From assembly GCA_963669155.1 (NCBI GenBank), contig OZ022581.1:11739497-11803496 (forward strand): 64,000 nt of DNA. Direction: 5' to 3'. Position numbers and translations under genes: made by a program. The notes beneath the pieces were generated by a model. It did no database searches and had not been told where the DNA came from. It saw nothing but the letters and a program-made list of their open reading frames with translations. This stretch comes from Arbacia lixula. Taxonomy: Eukaryota; Echinodermata; Echinoidea; Arbacioida; Arbaciidae. This document shows positions 1 through 13,199 of this stretch, piece by piece (position 1 is the first letter of the stretch; every line of letters begins with the position of its first letter).

Positions 1-1911
1 TTCACGAGAGTTTCAAAAGCACCGGGTTGCACAGCGTTAACGAGTTTCCGGACATACCAGTTCTTTTAGGGAACGGGCAAGACTAACGCTGTTTTTTTTT
101 TAAATTTGATAAACAGGTCCAAAAACCATATGAAACTATGCCCGGTTATTTAGTGAAAGAAACCCTTTTGATGTCGTTATCATCTAGATAAAAGCTGGTA
201 TGGGCGACTTTAAACGAAGGGCCGTTCGTCCCAACCAGGCGGTCGTTTTACTTTCTTTTGTAGCATAGCGTATGTTTTTAATATGACTAATTAATACCTT
301 TCGGTTCGTGATAATAAGAGTGTACCTCCCCCCCCCCCTTTGTTGGAATCACATGTGCCTGGTAAATCGCATTTACAGTGAATTCCCCAGATTATTTGCA
401 TACGATGGATATCATACACCCTTCAAGGAAGTATTATGGACTCGTCGTTAACGTTACCTTCATCATGTTCATACGCGAGTTGCAAAACCTTACGTTTAAT
501 TGGAGTAAAAGCCTAAATGTGTCAAGGCAATGTTTTAAAATCTACACAAGGCAACCACGGAAATGCTGACTCGACTAAAGTGCCTTATAGAGGCCTATAT
601 AAATCAAAGTGTTAGATCATTACAAGGATTTAATCGTATGCACACTGCCATGATTAGTTCATGAAATATTGAATATCTTTAGTGAATGAATGGGAAGGGA
701 TGGGGGTGGGGTGTAAGCATACAGGAGGACACGTTCAATCCGTCCAACCACAAACAAACACACAATCCTTTCCAGTGACTCCTTCTCTGTGATTTACACC
801 GTACACCGCTCCACATGCTGTCACACTCTCTCTGTATGTTCACCCGATTGTATAAATAGTCGTTAGCAAATTTATATTTGCTCTCCCCCTCCAGACAACA
901 AAAGGCAACGAGTGGGACTGAGAGCTCGAGGAAACACTAGTAGCAAACTGACCGGACAATGGCGTTCATTGGATTTTGTTGTGGATTGGGTTCGAGTGGA
1001 AGCAAATAAGGAAGAGGTTTTGTGTACAGTGTCATAGATAGCAGGACACATTATAGAAGGGAAAGTTACATTAAGTTGATGATATATACCTTTCGTAGAT
1101 TAATATGCACTTGTAACTAATGTTTTTCTCTCTAAAAGCACTCTTAATGCATTGTTAATGTTAGACCTCTTCGTTCCGGTTTGTGTAAACTTTGCGTAAA
1201 CGGAGCTGTGGAACAAGTCCACTGCAAAGAGCAGCGCCGATACAATTCTACAAACTAAGAGCTTAATCCTCACAGTCCCAAGGTGATAAACTGTGTGGTA
1301 ATTGTCATGGGACTACCATTTGCCTGGTACTGAGAGGTTTAAGGCGGTGTGGCTCATTAAGCATACGATTTGAAGAATGTGTAGGCATAGATCTGGGTCA
1401 GTGGTGACCATCATGACCATTGTCTAACTCATCTTTCAATCCGATGACAATCAATACCAGTGAATATGATATACTCGTCATGAATATACCAGGGCACAAC
1501 TCACAATGCGAGAGATTGGATCAAATGGGATTATCGTAATAATCAGGGAGTTTTTCCTAACCTGTTCAATTATACGATTCTTGTATTCACTGTTGTATAC
1601 TTCACGGTTCAGGAACTATTATTGTACTATGATGTTCTCAATCATGGTAATAGGCATGCTATCACAACGATGCAAAAATTACCTCTACTTTAGTCGGTCA
1701 AGTACGCAATAATCTTAACAAAATGTATATTTAACAAACATGCTTATATTGTGTAAGTTATGACGGATATAAAAAGACCTCTTCAAATAACAACAATTCA
1801 TATTGATAGTTCAACTAACTTTTTATTTCGTATACCCGTTCTTATATCATTGTAGAAAGGTGTCTTTTGTTGGCTTATATTAATGCATTTTGTAATATAA
1901 TATGCCTTTAA

Positions 1912-2600
1912 AGGTCCACTGACATTAAAATATATGTCGACTTCCGCTGGTGTATAATAGTATGTAAATTACAAAATCACTTAGTGTGGAATGAAAATAT
2001 ATTTCATATATTTTTAAATAATTTTTCTACATTTTTCCTCAGTACTGCTAAGCCCCGCCTCCAAAAATTTCCTCCAGCTCAAGATTCCCACGGTGACATC
2101 ATCAAATGTAGAAATAAACTGAACAATAGAAAAAGTTATGCACATAGCTATTCATTGCAATGAATAACTGCAATTGCTTATAATAGCATCACATGTTTGA
2201 TATATAATGCAAACTTCTTGCTTCTTCCTTGGCACAGTTTGCAAATTTGTGACATAGAAACCAATTATTCCCTTATGAAAGGTTTTTAGATGGTATTATG
2301 TAAAGACATGTGATGCTCACGTCATGCTTGTGAGCAGGTGGAGGTATTCATTGCAACAGCTATGTATGTGCATAAATTGTGTCTATTGTACTGCTAATTT
2401 CTACCTTTGATGATGTCACCGTGGGAATCTTGAGCTGGAGGAAATTTTTGGAGGCGGGGCTTAGCAGTACTGAGGAAAAATGTAGAAAAATTATTTTAAA
2501 ATATCTGAAATATATTTTCATTACACAGTAAGTGATTTTGTAATATACATACCATTATACACCAACAAAAGTGAACATATATTTTGATGTCAGGGGACCT
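1912..2600 (+). mobile_element. 689-bp MITE with ~200-bp terminal inverted repeats and TTAA duplications
   Basis: 1912-2120 and 2390-2600 are reverse complements with few mismatches. The ends read AGGTCCACTGACAT and ATGTCAGGGGACCT. Both ends are flanked by TTAA (1908-1911, 2601-2604), the target site of piggyBac-superfamily transposases. There is no ORF inside, so it is non-autonomous. Confidence 0.8.
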
Positions 2601-2604
2601 TTAA

Positions 2605-4956
2605 TACTTTAGAATATGGCACAGGATATGAACAATTGTGTTTGCGCTCCGCATAACAACGTCTCGCCAATATTGACTATGCGTATATGATCAAAATTAC
2701 CTACCTTAATACCTTCTTGATCACTGTTTACAAAAACGACTCGAAATGCATGAGGAAAAAAAGGAGAAGTCTGTGGTTTTTCCTTACTGAGTCAACGTTA
2801 TACAATGTGTAATGCGCGGTGACCGGACTTTATTTTTACGCAACAATTGGATCTGTAATGGTCAGAATACAGACTGGCAAACACTGCATTTGTACGGCAT
2901 TCTCTCGACCACGTCTTCAGACCAACAATGCTTAAATACCATTTTTCTTCCTCTAGCCACCCCTCACGTTTATCCCAATATATCACCTCCGTCCCCATTG
3001 AGTCCATGATAGCCGATACTCCGGCTCTTAATATGCATAACCGTGATATAATCCATAATGTGACAATGGTGTTATTGTTATTTAATAACAATTTTCCCAG
3101 CGTTCTTAATTTAGAGTTTCCTTTCTTGGCACATTAGCATTCTAAAGAGACGAACGTGATATGCATTATATCGTCATACCGATTCAAACATAAGATCACT
3201 TCAAATGTTCGCTAATTGAAAATTAAGTCAAGATAAACAAAACTACTTCGTATCGATGATAACGAGAGAGATGAACAATTTCCACGAATTTTGTACAAAG
3301 TGTTAGAATCGATATAAGTAAGCGTTGACCAGTATTAACCTTTTACTATGGGGAACTTTGAAAAAATCTGAACGGCTTTTCGGCTTAGTATTATATTGAC
3401 TCCAGCATGAGTAATGTACAATGCGCTCTATGGCTTAGGTAGCTTTTGTATTTTTTGGGGGGAGGGGGCAAGGATTCTTTCCCCTGAATCTCGGGGCTCT
3501 TATTCACTTCATACAATGAATAGAAGAGGGTACGGCTTTAGGATTAGCAGCTTAATCTACCCCCTAAATGAACCTTGCCACGTCCATGTATCTACAAGAT
3601 CTTGCTGAGAGGTCGGAATGTGTTGCTGGTATAATGTGTGTGTGCGTGTACGAACGGAGCTTTGAAAAGGTGACGCCATTTTTGTATGCAGTGGGCGTGT
3701 AACAGCTGTGGTGTTTAGAATTCGTGTATTCCTATAAATCACATATTAAATTTTCACCACATCCCCTCGATGTTTTGTCTCGCTAATTATCTCAATCGTG
3801 CGAAGCGTTTAAACTGCCCATATACTCGTTACACAGTGGGCATGTAACGTTTTATCTTGGGACTAGTGTACATAATAATCAACAGATAGCGATGTTTATC
3901 TGTATTGACAGTTTGTATTAGATTCCCCCAACCCCTGAATAATAGAGTGTATTATCGGAGTGTGTTAGAATGTGAGTACTTTGGACCAGTAACACGTGTT
4001 TAAGCTCACCGAGGTCCGGCTGACCAATTAACTCCACATTAAGCTTTGTCCCCGTTTAACACGACCAACGTCTTTGTTCTATATCTATGGACTGAGTCTA
4101 GGTTAATAAAGTGTTCAACGCAACACAGCGTTACATGGAGATCGTAAGACTGTAATCGAAGTTGAGATTTAACACCTCGATTCCTTTCAACTTGATGTAC
4201 TATGATAAGTGCAAGATCAGTGAGGAGACAGCGTTCACGTGCTGTGTTACCTGGGCATATGTTGCCCCCGGGGACACATGAACAGCTCCTTGACGAGTTA
4301 AATAGACCATCCATTCCTGTTTTGTATCTCAGATATGACCAACTCGGTATGTGCTAGAGAGTGTTCCTCGTATGTACCAAATATGAGTCCACATATATTG
4401 CTGGTAGACACGGACATCCAAATTAATTAGGCACATGTCATATTGAATGGATGGGCGTGTTGAGTTCTAGCAAGCTTCACGTTTAACGTGCATTTCATTT
4501 ATTACTTGGCAGCGGCAGATGCATACCATACATCATGTTACAGCAGTAGGATGTGTTCAACGATACTCCCTCTACATACATCATAACTCTATTTTTGATT
4601 TACCCTTTTTACGAGACCCCGCTCCCTCAAGCTCAATCGACCCTCCCCTTTATTCAATTTGCTCCAAGTCCTCCAGCACGTCCAGAAAGAGAGATAAACT
4701 TGTATGTTAGAATGGTATGTCGCATGATCCCACATGCTTTAGAAAAGTAATCCGGAGAATATTGGCATCAATGCAATTAGCTGCGTTTCTCTATTCTATT
4801 GCATCTAGCGAAAGTATACTTTAAGTCTCATCGAAGGACCATCTCCTTCCACAGAGCGTCTATGTGGGTGTGAAAGAGGCACATGACTACAAACAACAAT
4901 CCAACATCCAGCTCACGATATAAGTGACAGTGGTGGGGTTTAAAGGGTAAACTTAC
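2605..4956. other. ESRP intron 2 or beyond, no feature seen
   Basis: Read on both strands, no exon with family support and no repeat structure was found. The next ESRP exon must lie to the left of the window or be missed here. Confidence 0.5.
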
Positions 4957-5085
4957 CTCTGCAATGACAGTGGTGAGGTTAGCTGCTCCTGAGATGATTT
5001 CTGGTCGGATGTTCAGTGTTGTGCAGAGCTCTTCCGATAGCTCAGAGTTATCAGGTCGGATGTAGTATTGGTTGAATCTCACCAC
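4957..5085 (-). CDS. ESRP: ESRP (fusilli) splicing regulator, second coding exon
   Basis: The exon has 43 codons in phase 0, preceded by a pyrimidine-rich ACATCCAG acceptor and followed by GAG|GTAAGT. It reads VVRFNQYYIRPDNSELSEEL and then a CTTLNIRPEIISGAANLTT segment. This corresponds to the LHEVLVRPDQLELTEDC part of vertebrate ESRP, which directly follows the segment encoded by the previous exon; the conserved RPD..EL core is visible. The intron between the two exons is 1,087 bp (5086-6172). The following intron starts at 4956. No third exon was recognised between there and base 1, so the gene is truncated by the window edge. Confidence 0.85.
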
Positions 5086-6068
5086 CTGGATGTGTAGAAA
5101 GTGAATGATATCAATGTTAATTTCGCCAGACTAGTTGAGGCCATACGCTTCTTCCGCTAATACCACGTATTTTAAGACACCCATATTTTAAAATGATCTC
5201 CCTGAGAGTCAATGTGACATCAAACGGATCTACGAAAAGTCTATGTAACTGTAAATACATAACATTTTCTCTAGAACAGTTTTTTTTTGTTAAACTTTGA
5301 TCAACGAATTATACTCGTTAACGTGTTCATGTTGTATGAAACAATGTCACACTGCTCATCGATTTGTGCATTTATATAAAGTGTATATGTGGATACAGAA
5401 TTGTGCACAGCATATTAGTGGTATAAAATCAGATATAGTGTCTGTACCACTCAAATCATACATAAATCTAAAGAGCAGGTTATTAGTTATAGAACCACGC
5501 CATGGATTGCCTAAGACCATGTTGAAAGGATAGACCAGGTAGAAAAACACACTAATCAATGCTCAGATTAATCAGACAATAGGCTTAACATACTCGTTTG
5601 TTCCCCAACTTTGGTCGATAAGTGACGTGCTATGTAGAATGGTCACGTATTGTACGCGTTACACAGTATGCTCGTGTTGCGAGAGTAGTTGCGATACAGT
5701 TTTGGATTATAACGTACGCTACGTATACTTGTACAGGAATGTATGGGGATGGATATAGGCATATGCTCGATGTTAAACCAACTGTTAACCAACTGTTGAC
5801 GTAAAAAATGAGTGCTGTGGAATCAGCGCAAAGATTGCTGTAGCGGAGTGATGGAAAATGGCATGATACGTGTTTAGAAACAAGACACACGGTAAAGTTA
5901 TAAGTGGATGGATGGTGTGAGAGAGCACAGCACAACACGAGAAAAGAGAAGAAGTGTTACAGTAAACACGCCACATATGAAGGGATAGGATTAGTATATG
6001 GCGATGAATGGAGTGGGTTTGTTGAAAACACGGATAAAAGCGAACGCAAGCGAATAGTGGGATGAAGC

Positions 6069-6101
<33 letters not shown>

Positions 6102-6116
6102 AGGGGGGGGGGGGGG
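6069..6116. repeat. (GA)n followed by G14
   Basis: A pure purine tract of 48 bases. In the ESRP transcript it is a C/CU tract inside intron 1, starting about 57 nt after the exon 1 donor. Confidence 0.95.
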
Positions 6117-6172
6117 TGAGTTGCGATGAGGTGACAGAAAGCAAAGCAGAAGAGGAAAATGGGTGGCCATAC

Positions 6173-6298
6173 CTTGTTGGTTTCCACATCCACCACCACC
6201 CAAACTAAGAGAACCAAGTCCTCTTCGTCGGTACCCAGTAACGCTCCTCGCCTCCCCGCAGTCGTGCAGAATACAATCACCAGATAGTTAAACGCCAT
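6173..6298 (-). CDS. ESRP: ESRP (fusilli) splicing regulator, first coding exon
   Basis: Epithelial splicing regulatory proteins are nuclear RRM proteins that bind GU-rich intronic RNA and set epithelial isoform choice. The exon encodes 42 codons starting MAFNYLVIVFCTTAGRRGAL and continuing with LGTDEEDLVLLVW. This matches the N-terminal RNase-H-like fold region of ESRP1/ESRP2 in order and spacing (a YLVVLFGITAG-like strand, then LGSDEKELILLFW-like). The chosen ATG aligns with the vertebrate start; an in-frame upstream ATG at 6361 would add 21 residues with no family support. The exon ends AACAAG followed by GTATGG at 6172, a good donor, in phase 0. It splices to the exon at 5085. The RRM exons are not in the window and should lie to the left. 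In the transcript, a long CU/C tract begins about 55 nt past the donor. Confidence 0.87.
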
Positions 6299-7171
6299 AT
6301 CCGCCAACAAACTTCTCCTCTGATCACGAGAGAAAAAAAAACCCACCGAAAAAACAAACAAACAACCGAAGATCAGAAATATAGGAAGAGGAGAATTCCC
6401 GGCGCTCCCTTAAACAAAATTGCTTCCTTGTCCCGTTCCGTGGTTGAAATCTATTAAGAGTTTTAGTTGGCAAAGTCTGTACCCCGCATTTAGATAAGAG
6501 AGTTCACGTCACCCGAGCCGTCACTACACCACACCAAAATCACCCCAAATAATGATGGCTTCTAAAAGAAATTGGTGTATTTGAGGAGAAATTAAAAATT
6601 AAAAAACCCAGCACCGAAGAAATTGAGAGAGGCCCTACACCTTCCGGCTCGTGTGGCCAGCAGACCGAACTATCTACTACCGCTGGAGGTGCATCGTCTC
6701 TATAACCCCACAAATCAAAAGCTGATCTTGCGTGAGTGTGGGAGAATCAGATTGGATTACAGCGCCGAACCACCAATCCAAACGCGACGATAAATGCGCT
6801 AGTACTAACTACGATACAGGGATGGGTCGCCCCGCTTTTTCCTCTTTTTAAGCGAAGCACGAAGCGAGTCGTGCCCAAACCGCTGTAACACTACTACTTG
6901 AGCTAAGTCACTGTACCAGAGTCGCCACCACAAGCGGGCTCGAGAAGCCGTATTGGATCGTTCCACTCCGGCTGGTATTAAATATTGTTATGATGCGTGG
7001 CGCACACACACACACACACATCGCATACACTCTGCGTACTTAAGTCTGTGGATGAAAAAATGGGCGGGGACGTTTTTTTGGCGACGATGCTATCTGTTGC
7101 GTGCGGAGGACTGTGCCCGCAAAACGTACGGGCGCGATCCGAGGGCAAATAGACAGTTTGTCCCGATTTGA

Positions 7172-7216
7172 TCTCTCTCTCTCTCTCTCTGTCTCTCTCT
7201 GTCTGTCTCTCTCTCG
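7172..7216. repeat. (CT)n microsatellite
   Basis: CT units with occasional GTCT interruptions, upstream of the ESRP start. A short (CA)n lies at 7003-7020. Reading frames across both are artefacts. Confidence 0.95.
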
Positions 7217-10200
7217 CTCTGATCAATGCCTCTTTCAATCATTTTTTTCTGAGGGTATCTCCAGTTGATTGAGGATACACAAAGCCCTTGGGTTAGCGTG
7301 TAACCTCGGCGCTTCACTGTACCTCTCTTTCTTATTGTTCACTCTACCCCCTTTCATCATCCAAACAGCCTGATTCAAAGGTAAGGGGATTGGGGCTGTT
7401 GTAGAGGCATTTCGGTTTCTGAAAGAGTATTAAAGGGAAGCCGGTTTACCGTCGTCGATCCTCCTTCCACCGGCGTAGCTCTTCCGTGAATCCTCCTTTA
7501 TGAAACCCACACATCCGTGATTGTCCTGTCTCAACTATAACCAAAGTTAATAACTTCCTGGACAATAGGATGACCAGGAGGCGTGGGCAATCATTCTGTC
7601 CTCTTTCTATTTAAACCCCTGTGAAACCATGGCGTCCCCGGAGAAGTCAAAGTCAGCGCCTCTCAACAAAATAATAACGAGACACGGTCTAGGGACGCTC
7701 AAAGTATTTTGCGGTTTGGGAATAAAGAGTACTACGTGCTGAATCACTGAGCCTATGATAGCCCTTTCTGTCCCAGACTATGTACAGCTATGTATGATAC
7801 CTAATACAAAACCCCCACCGTCACACTGAGTCAGTTCATAAATATATTCTTATTTGGCGTATGAGGAGTCAACAAACATCTATTTGACGTCACCTTCCTT
7901 TTGGATAAATATGTGTTTTGTATTGAATAAGTGAGTAAACAACTGTATCACATATGCATGCAAATATAAATTTTATTTGAATTCTTGCATACAATAGCTG
8001 GTTAAATACTGACGACGCTGCTCATTTTACCTCATTAGTAGAATAGACCAGTCTTGGGAAAATGAGCAGTATCTGTCTTTTCTGGCATAATAGATTGTGT
8101 TTTGTGTTTTTAAACAATAATCATATACTACAACTATAATGTATCACTGTTGTTGGTTTGTGTGAATTGAGGCTACGAATGATATGAGCCAACTTTTTAA
8201 AAACTGTGATTCATTTCTCACAAACAACACCAACAGCGCATACAGCATAAACAACAAGTTCAACAACACAGTTCAATAACATGTTTGATATGATTGTTTT
8301 GAAGCAATCCAGTTATGAATAATTATCATATGGTATATGACCTCAACGCACGTTACCAATATGATACAGCATTTTCTTTAATCATAAATGATTGCAGTGA
8401 GATTTGAACAAGTGTTGGGTTAAAGGAGTTATAAGCGACAACATAAGTATCTTTAAAAAAATTCGGTAACCTTTCCCAGTCAAGATTACCAACGAATAAC
8501 CAGCCAATGCACATGAATTATCACTGTTTAAGTAGGGACTTTCTTCCAACAATGTTGAAGACAGTAAAGACACGATTTGATTATGTAGACACTAATTGAC
8601 AAAAAAATACCACATTGAATTGAAATTGAATTCTTTAATTTTCATCATTTATATTGCACATTTTAAGTATAAATCAAGAAAACAAGCTCAAAAGTATATT
8701 CTGTAAGTGCTACGAACTGTATACATATAGTTGTATATCTTTATTATTTTGTTTTCTTTTAAAGTATCTTTCTTCTACACCCCATTGGCTGGTTGACCGT
8801 GACGTAGATTACAGCCATCTGGTGCTAACCAAAGTGTGCTTCATGTATCTATAAATGCCCTCACACTAACACATATACATATCATCTAATTGTCGTTATT
8901 CTAAGAAACGTTTTGTTGAGCCAGGACCGTCTGACCGTCTTGCGCAAAATGTCCTCCTCTTTTTTTTTGTTTACTTTTTTATGGTCTCACTCTATTGACA
9001 AATGGCCTCCATTATTTGATGTGTGTTCTTTTTTGCTTTATTGTTACCGTACAGAATTTCTCCGCTCTGTCAAAGACAGTATGGTCATCTCCTAGTTTAT
9101 TACAATATTGTGAGGAATCAAGAAAGTAATCGGTATAGCATGTACAATATCTTTCACACAACACATAGCTTTAAAAAACAGCACAAACTTAAATCAAGTT
9201 CTTGTAGTTTTCACATACAAATGATATATTCAACTCTTTGTGCGCCACTGAATCGTTTATTGTACCAGCTTTACACACAATACCCATTGAGCAACTTTCG
9301 GCCTGGCAGAGAAAGATTTAAGCGTGTATGTATATAATCTGAATTTGAATATATATCATTACTTTTCGCCGATGCCCTAAGCGTCTATATAATCTAGGAT
9401 TGTGTGTCTAGCTAGAAATCCAGGCTGGTTTCCTTCCTTATTTTGATGTATGCATATGAAAGGATGATGAATCCTGAACACATTTCTAAACCTTAGGTTT
9501 GCCTCTTATAATGTCTGTAATGTACTTGACCCTATGACTCTAACAACTACCGCAGGGTTGGTTTTCACTTTGAAGCGATTTTAAATTCACGCAGACATAC
9601 ATTTCCTGCTCATGCGGTTATTGTCATGAAGTAGATGTGTATGTATCTGAATAGAAAGCAGGAATTTGTTCCCCTTATACATACTCAGACCCGCATTCAC
9701 TGATTCATATTAAATGAAATGAATAATTTTCATCGTCATTATAATTATCAATACTATAATTAATTTTCATACTCATCAACATGAACATCCACATCCTCAT
9801 CCGTATTAATGTTATTAATGATATCATTTATTTGACATGTTTGATACTAGAAATTTATGGTATAGGCCTACCATGTAAGAAAGGGAGGGATTCGATTCTT
9901 TCTGGAAGTAGCGGTAGTCCTTTAAATGACTGTAAGTATCTGTCCTATGAAGGACTGATAGGGGGGAGGGGTAGTCCTAAAAAGGACTGTGTTTATTCTT
10001 TCTGAGTGAGTCCTAAAAAGGACTGTGTAGATGAGACTTGACGTTTTGAATAAATTGACTATTCATCGTCATTCACCCCCCCTCCATGCCCTCATCCTCT
10101 ACGCCTATCTTTCTTTACTGACCACATCCACGTCGGTGTTCGCACCCATGACCTTCCCGGCCAACACTGACCAATGGTCCAGAATTCCTACTTTAAGCCG

Positions 10201-10458
10201 ACTTCCTTCCCTCTCCTCTTTTCTCTGCCCGATTTGTCTCGCTGCACATCCGAAATCATTCTTGAATCAACATTAATCGCTTAAGACGGCACTGCTTGTC
10301 ATGCAGAGTGGACATGTGGGAGCCGGCGGATGGCATGCTCCCTTTTGTTTCTCTTATTAAGGTGTAGAGATCTGTCCTCATCGCATTAGAGTTGATCCCA
10401 TGATGCCCCTGGACCCTGTTGCATAAAACTTACCATTTATGGTAACTCTGCCATCATT

Positions 10459-11099
10459 AACTGTGATTGGCTGTCTTGGGTGAATATTAAAACCATACCA
10501 TTATAGCACTTGTGTCCTTTCAGCAAGATACATAATCCACATTGCTGTTCTCTGTGGATGTCTTTATTGTAGGAGGTGAGACATTAGGTGAATAATCTTT
10601 TACCCCTGCACCGATATCGTGCACAGGCAAGGAATACTCACAGTGGATTGGAGATGGTGCGCATTTGAATGCGTGATACATTCCTGTATCCTATGTCTAG
10701 GGCCCTGTTGCATAAAACCTACCATTGATGGTAACTTTGCTATCAATGGCAACTTCTATGGAAACTTTGAATTTGATTGGCTGTCGGACGGTGTGGCCAT
10801 GGAAGTTGCCATTGATAGCACAGTTACCATCAATGGTAGGTTTTATGCAACAGGGCCCTAGACATAGGATACAGGAATGTATCACGCATTCAAATGCGCA
10901 CCATCTCCAATCCACTGTGAATATTCCTTGCCTGTGCACGATATCGGTGCAGGGGTCAAGATTATTCACCTAATGTCTCACCTCCTACAAGGAAGACATC
11001 CATAGAGAGCAGCAATGTGGATTATGTATCTTACTGAAAGGACACAAGTGCTATAATGGTATGGTTTTAATATTCACCCAAGACAGCCAATCACAGTTC
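10459..11099. repeat. ~640-bp palindrome centred on a small MITE
   Basis: The left arm (10459-10698) and right arm (10861-11099) are reverse complements with only scattered differences and flank a 159-bp palindromic MITE. Open frames on both strands here are mirror images of each other and not genes. Just left of the palindrome, 10412-10458 carries another end of the same MITE family. Confidence 0.9.
10700..10858. mobile_element. GGGCCCTGTTGCATAAAAC MITE, full copy
   Basis: This is a 159-bp element whose ends are reverse complements for about 70 bp each side (GGGCCCTGTTGCATAAAACC at left, its complement at right). TA sits at both flanks. Related copies are at 38934, 39211, 46911 and 51375. 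Confidence 0.85.
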
Positions 11100-13199
11100 A
11101 CGATCACTATACCACCTCCACTAACGAGTGTTTGTTTATCTGATGTTGTTGACTGCTTGTGACATGTTCTTGTCAGCTTGGCACCACTCCCCTCATGCCC
11201 CCTCCCCCACCCTGCACGGTTCATGCCGCCCGGCTCCCAATATAATTATTTGATCGAAGTTCTTTTGAATGTAAGCTCAAGGAGGGTCTAAAGATTAATT
11301 CCACCGGCCCCCACCTTTCATCAACCCTTCGACGAAGCTCTATATATTGCGATACCAATCTTACCGTATTTCAAAAGGCACTGATACGGATGATCTTCTT
11401 TCAAATACCTCGAGCATGTCGAATATTCTGAGAAATGCTTTCAGAAAATTGTTTTGCTCGCAATTATCGCCGCCCAATGCCCGTAAACACAAATCATGAT
11501 ATTATTACCCAAGACGCGAAATGTCGATCCTGATGAAACAGCTTTCATCACAAACTGTCAGATATAAGTTGAGGTGTTCTTGGGTATATACCTGTTATTT
11601 GCTTAATGCTGTCATATATTATAAGTTTTTATAAGCTTATAAGCTTTTTGCAAGTTAAGACCCGTGAAGGCATTGATTAGAAAAAAAGAACACGATTTCA
11701 CTTGGTGGATGTTTCGTCGATGTATTATTCTTCCCACCTCAACCCCGACCCCCCCCCCCTTCCCCATCTCTCTGTCCCACTCCCGTCGTGCCATACGGTC
11801 TCCACACGTCCCGTCTCAATTTTTCGGCATGCCTTCTGAACGAGTGGGTATCGATTGGTGGACAAGACAACACACATTGTTCTCTATTGGATTAAATCTC
11901 ATTGACTGACTTGACCCTCCGCCCAGGCATTCGCCCAGGTCACACCAAACGACTCGACTCGTTATCGTGATCCAATTCCTATACCGGTCCCATCGTCCTT
12001 GAATGAAATAACGAGTTTGTAAAGTCATCTGAAGTCGCTCCCAAATGAATATAAAAAAAACAAGTCTGAGGTCGCTCCCTTGAGCGGGGCAGCCGGGAAA
12101 ATACAGCATTGTACAAGAACTACTGCCAGGGCCTTGGTGGAACAAAGGAAAACATGATGATGTAGCCAGATATCAAGAATAAGAGCTAATGAGAGATGCA
12201 ATTCATTATCACCCCATACATATACTTTCCCAATATAGGGTTTAAGATAAATGTTTCCCTACTGAATTGATATTGGACTCGGTCATATCCCTGACCCCGT
12301 AGTAATGCGTCAAATTAAAACGGGAGATGGGTAGCTGGATAGTAGGTCGATAGAACTTGACGAGGATCCGCCGTGACCAATTAAGATTGAACCGATCGAT
12401 ACGCGGCAAGGGTGTCTGATAAGGGTGGAGAAAATATATTACTTTGTCAACAGGGAGCTCCGCTTCCTTGTTATCTTCTTCATTCGCAGTATGCCTGCAC
12501 CCCCCCTTTCCGTCTTTCTCTATCTCTCTCCATCTTGCTAGACACATTTGTATCGCCTCCTGTTTAGCTTGATTCCCAATTCGCCTACAAGCACGAGTAA
12601 AGTTTGAGGGTTTAAGGTTGATGTTTAATTGTGCTGTAGTTCTCCTGTCTCCTGTGCAGCCCAAACTCATGCACACAAATCCTTCTCACCAACTGCGACA
12701 CATCGAGTATTACACATGTCGGGTCGTCGCTTCATCCACCAGTGTGTACCCGGCAGTCTGCGTGAGTCGTGTACACTAGGGGGTCTGCGCAACGCGTGAA
12801 GGTCGAGTGTCACGGGTCGACTAATAGACCGTCCGTGGACAAGTCCCTTTCACAAGACGGGGATCACCTTGCGCGGTACAATGGACTCATTGATTAATCA
12901 ATTTGTCTCTCGATGATCTCCTTTTCTCAATGGATTGACGGACTGTCATATTTACTTAGCCAGACAATCACGTCTGACACATACTCTAAGTGGTTTATAA
13001 CACGTCGCAATATCCCGCGACATTTCTCTACTTTATAGCGATATTTTGAATCCATGTATCAAGCTGTCAATAAATGCCATTTGTTTATGATAAATAAGTA
13101 CGAGTTATAGAAATGATCCTACCATGATATATCCATGAACATCCCTTTTCCTTTTGGTCTTCAGTCTTAAGGAAAAACTTGAGGAAAAACTTAAGGAAA

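Noticed and set aside
5785..6361. Long minus-strand frames of 134, 134 and 102 codons around ESRP exon 1
   Set aside because: Only the 42 codons of exon 1 have family support; the rest is translation of the (CT)n/C14 tract and intron.
10619..10973. Overlapping 80-90-codon frames on both strands with nearly the same protein
   Set aside because: They are mirror images produced by the palindrome, not genes.
12242..12676. 144-codon minus-strand frame
   Set aside because: No recognisable domain and no exon-like borders or paired exon; composition looks random.
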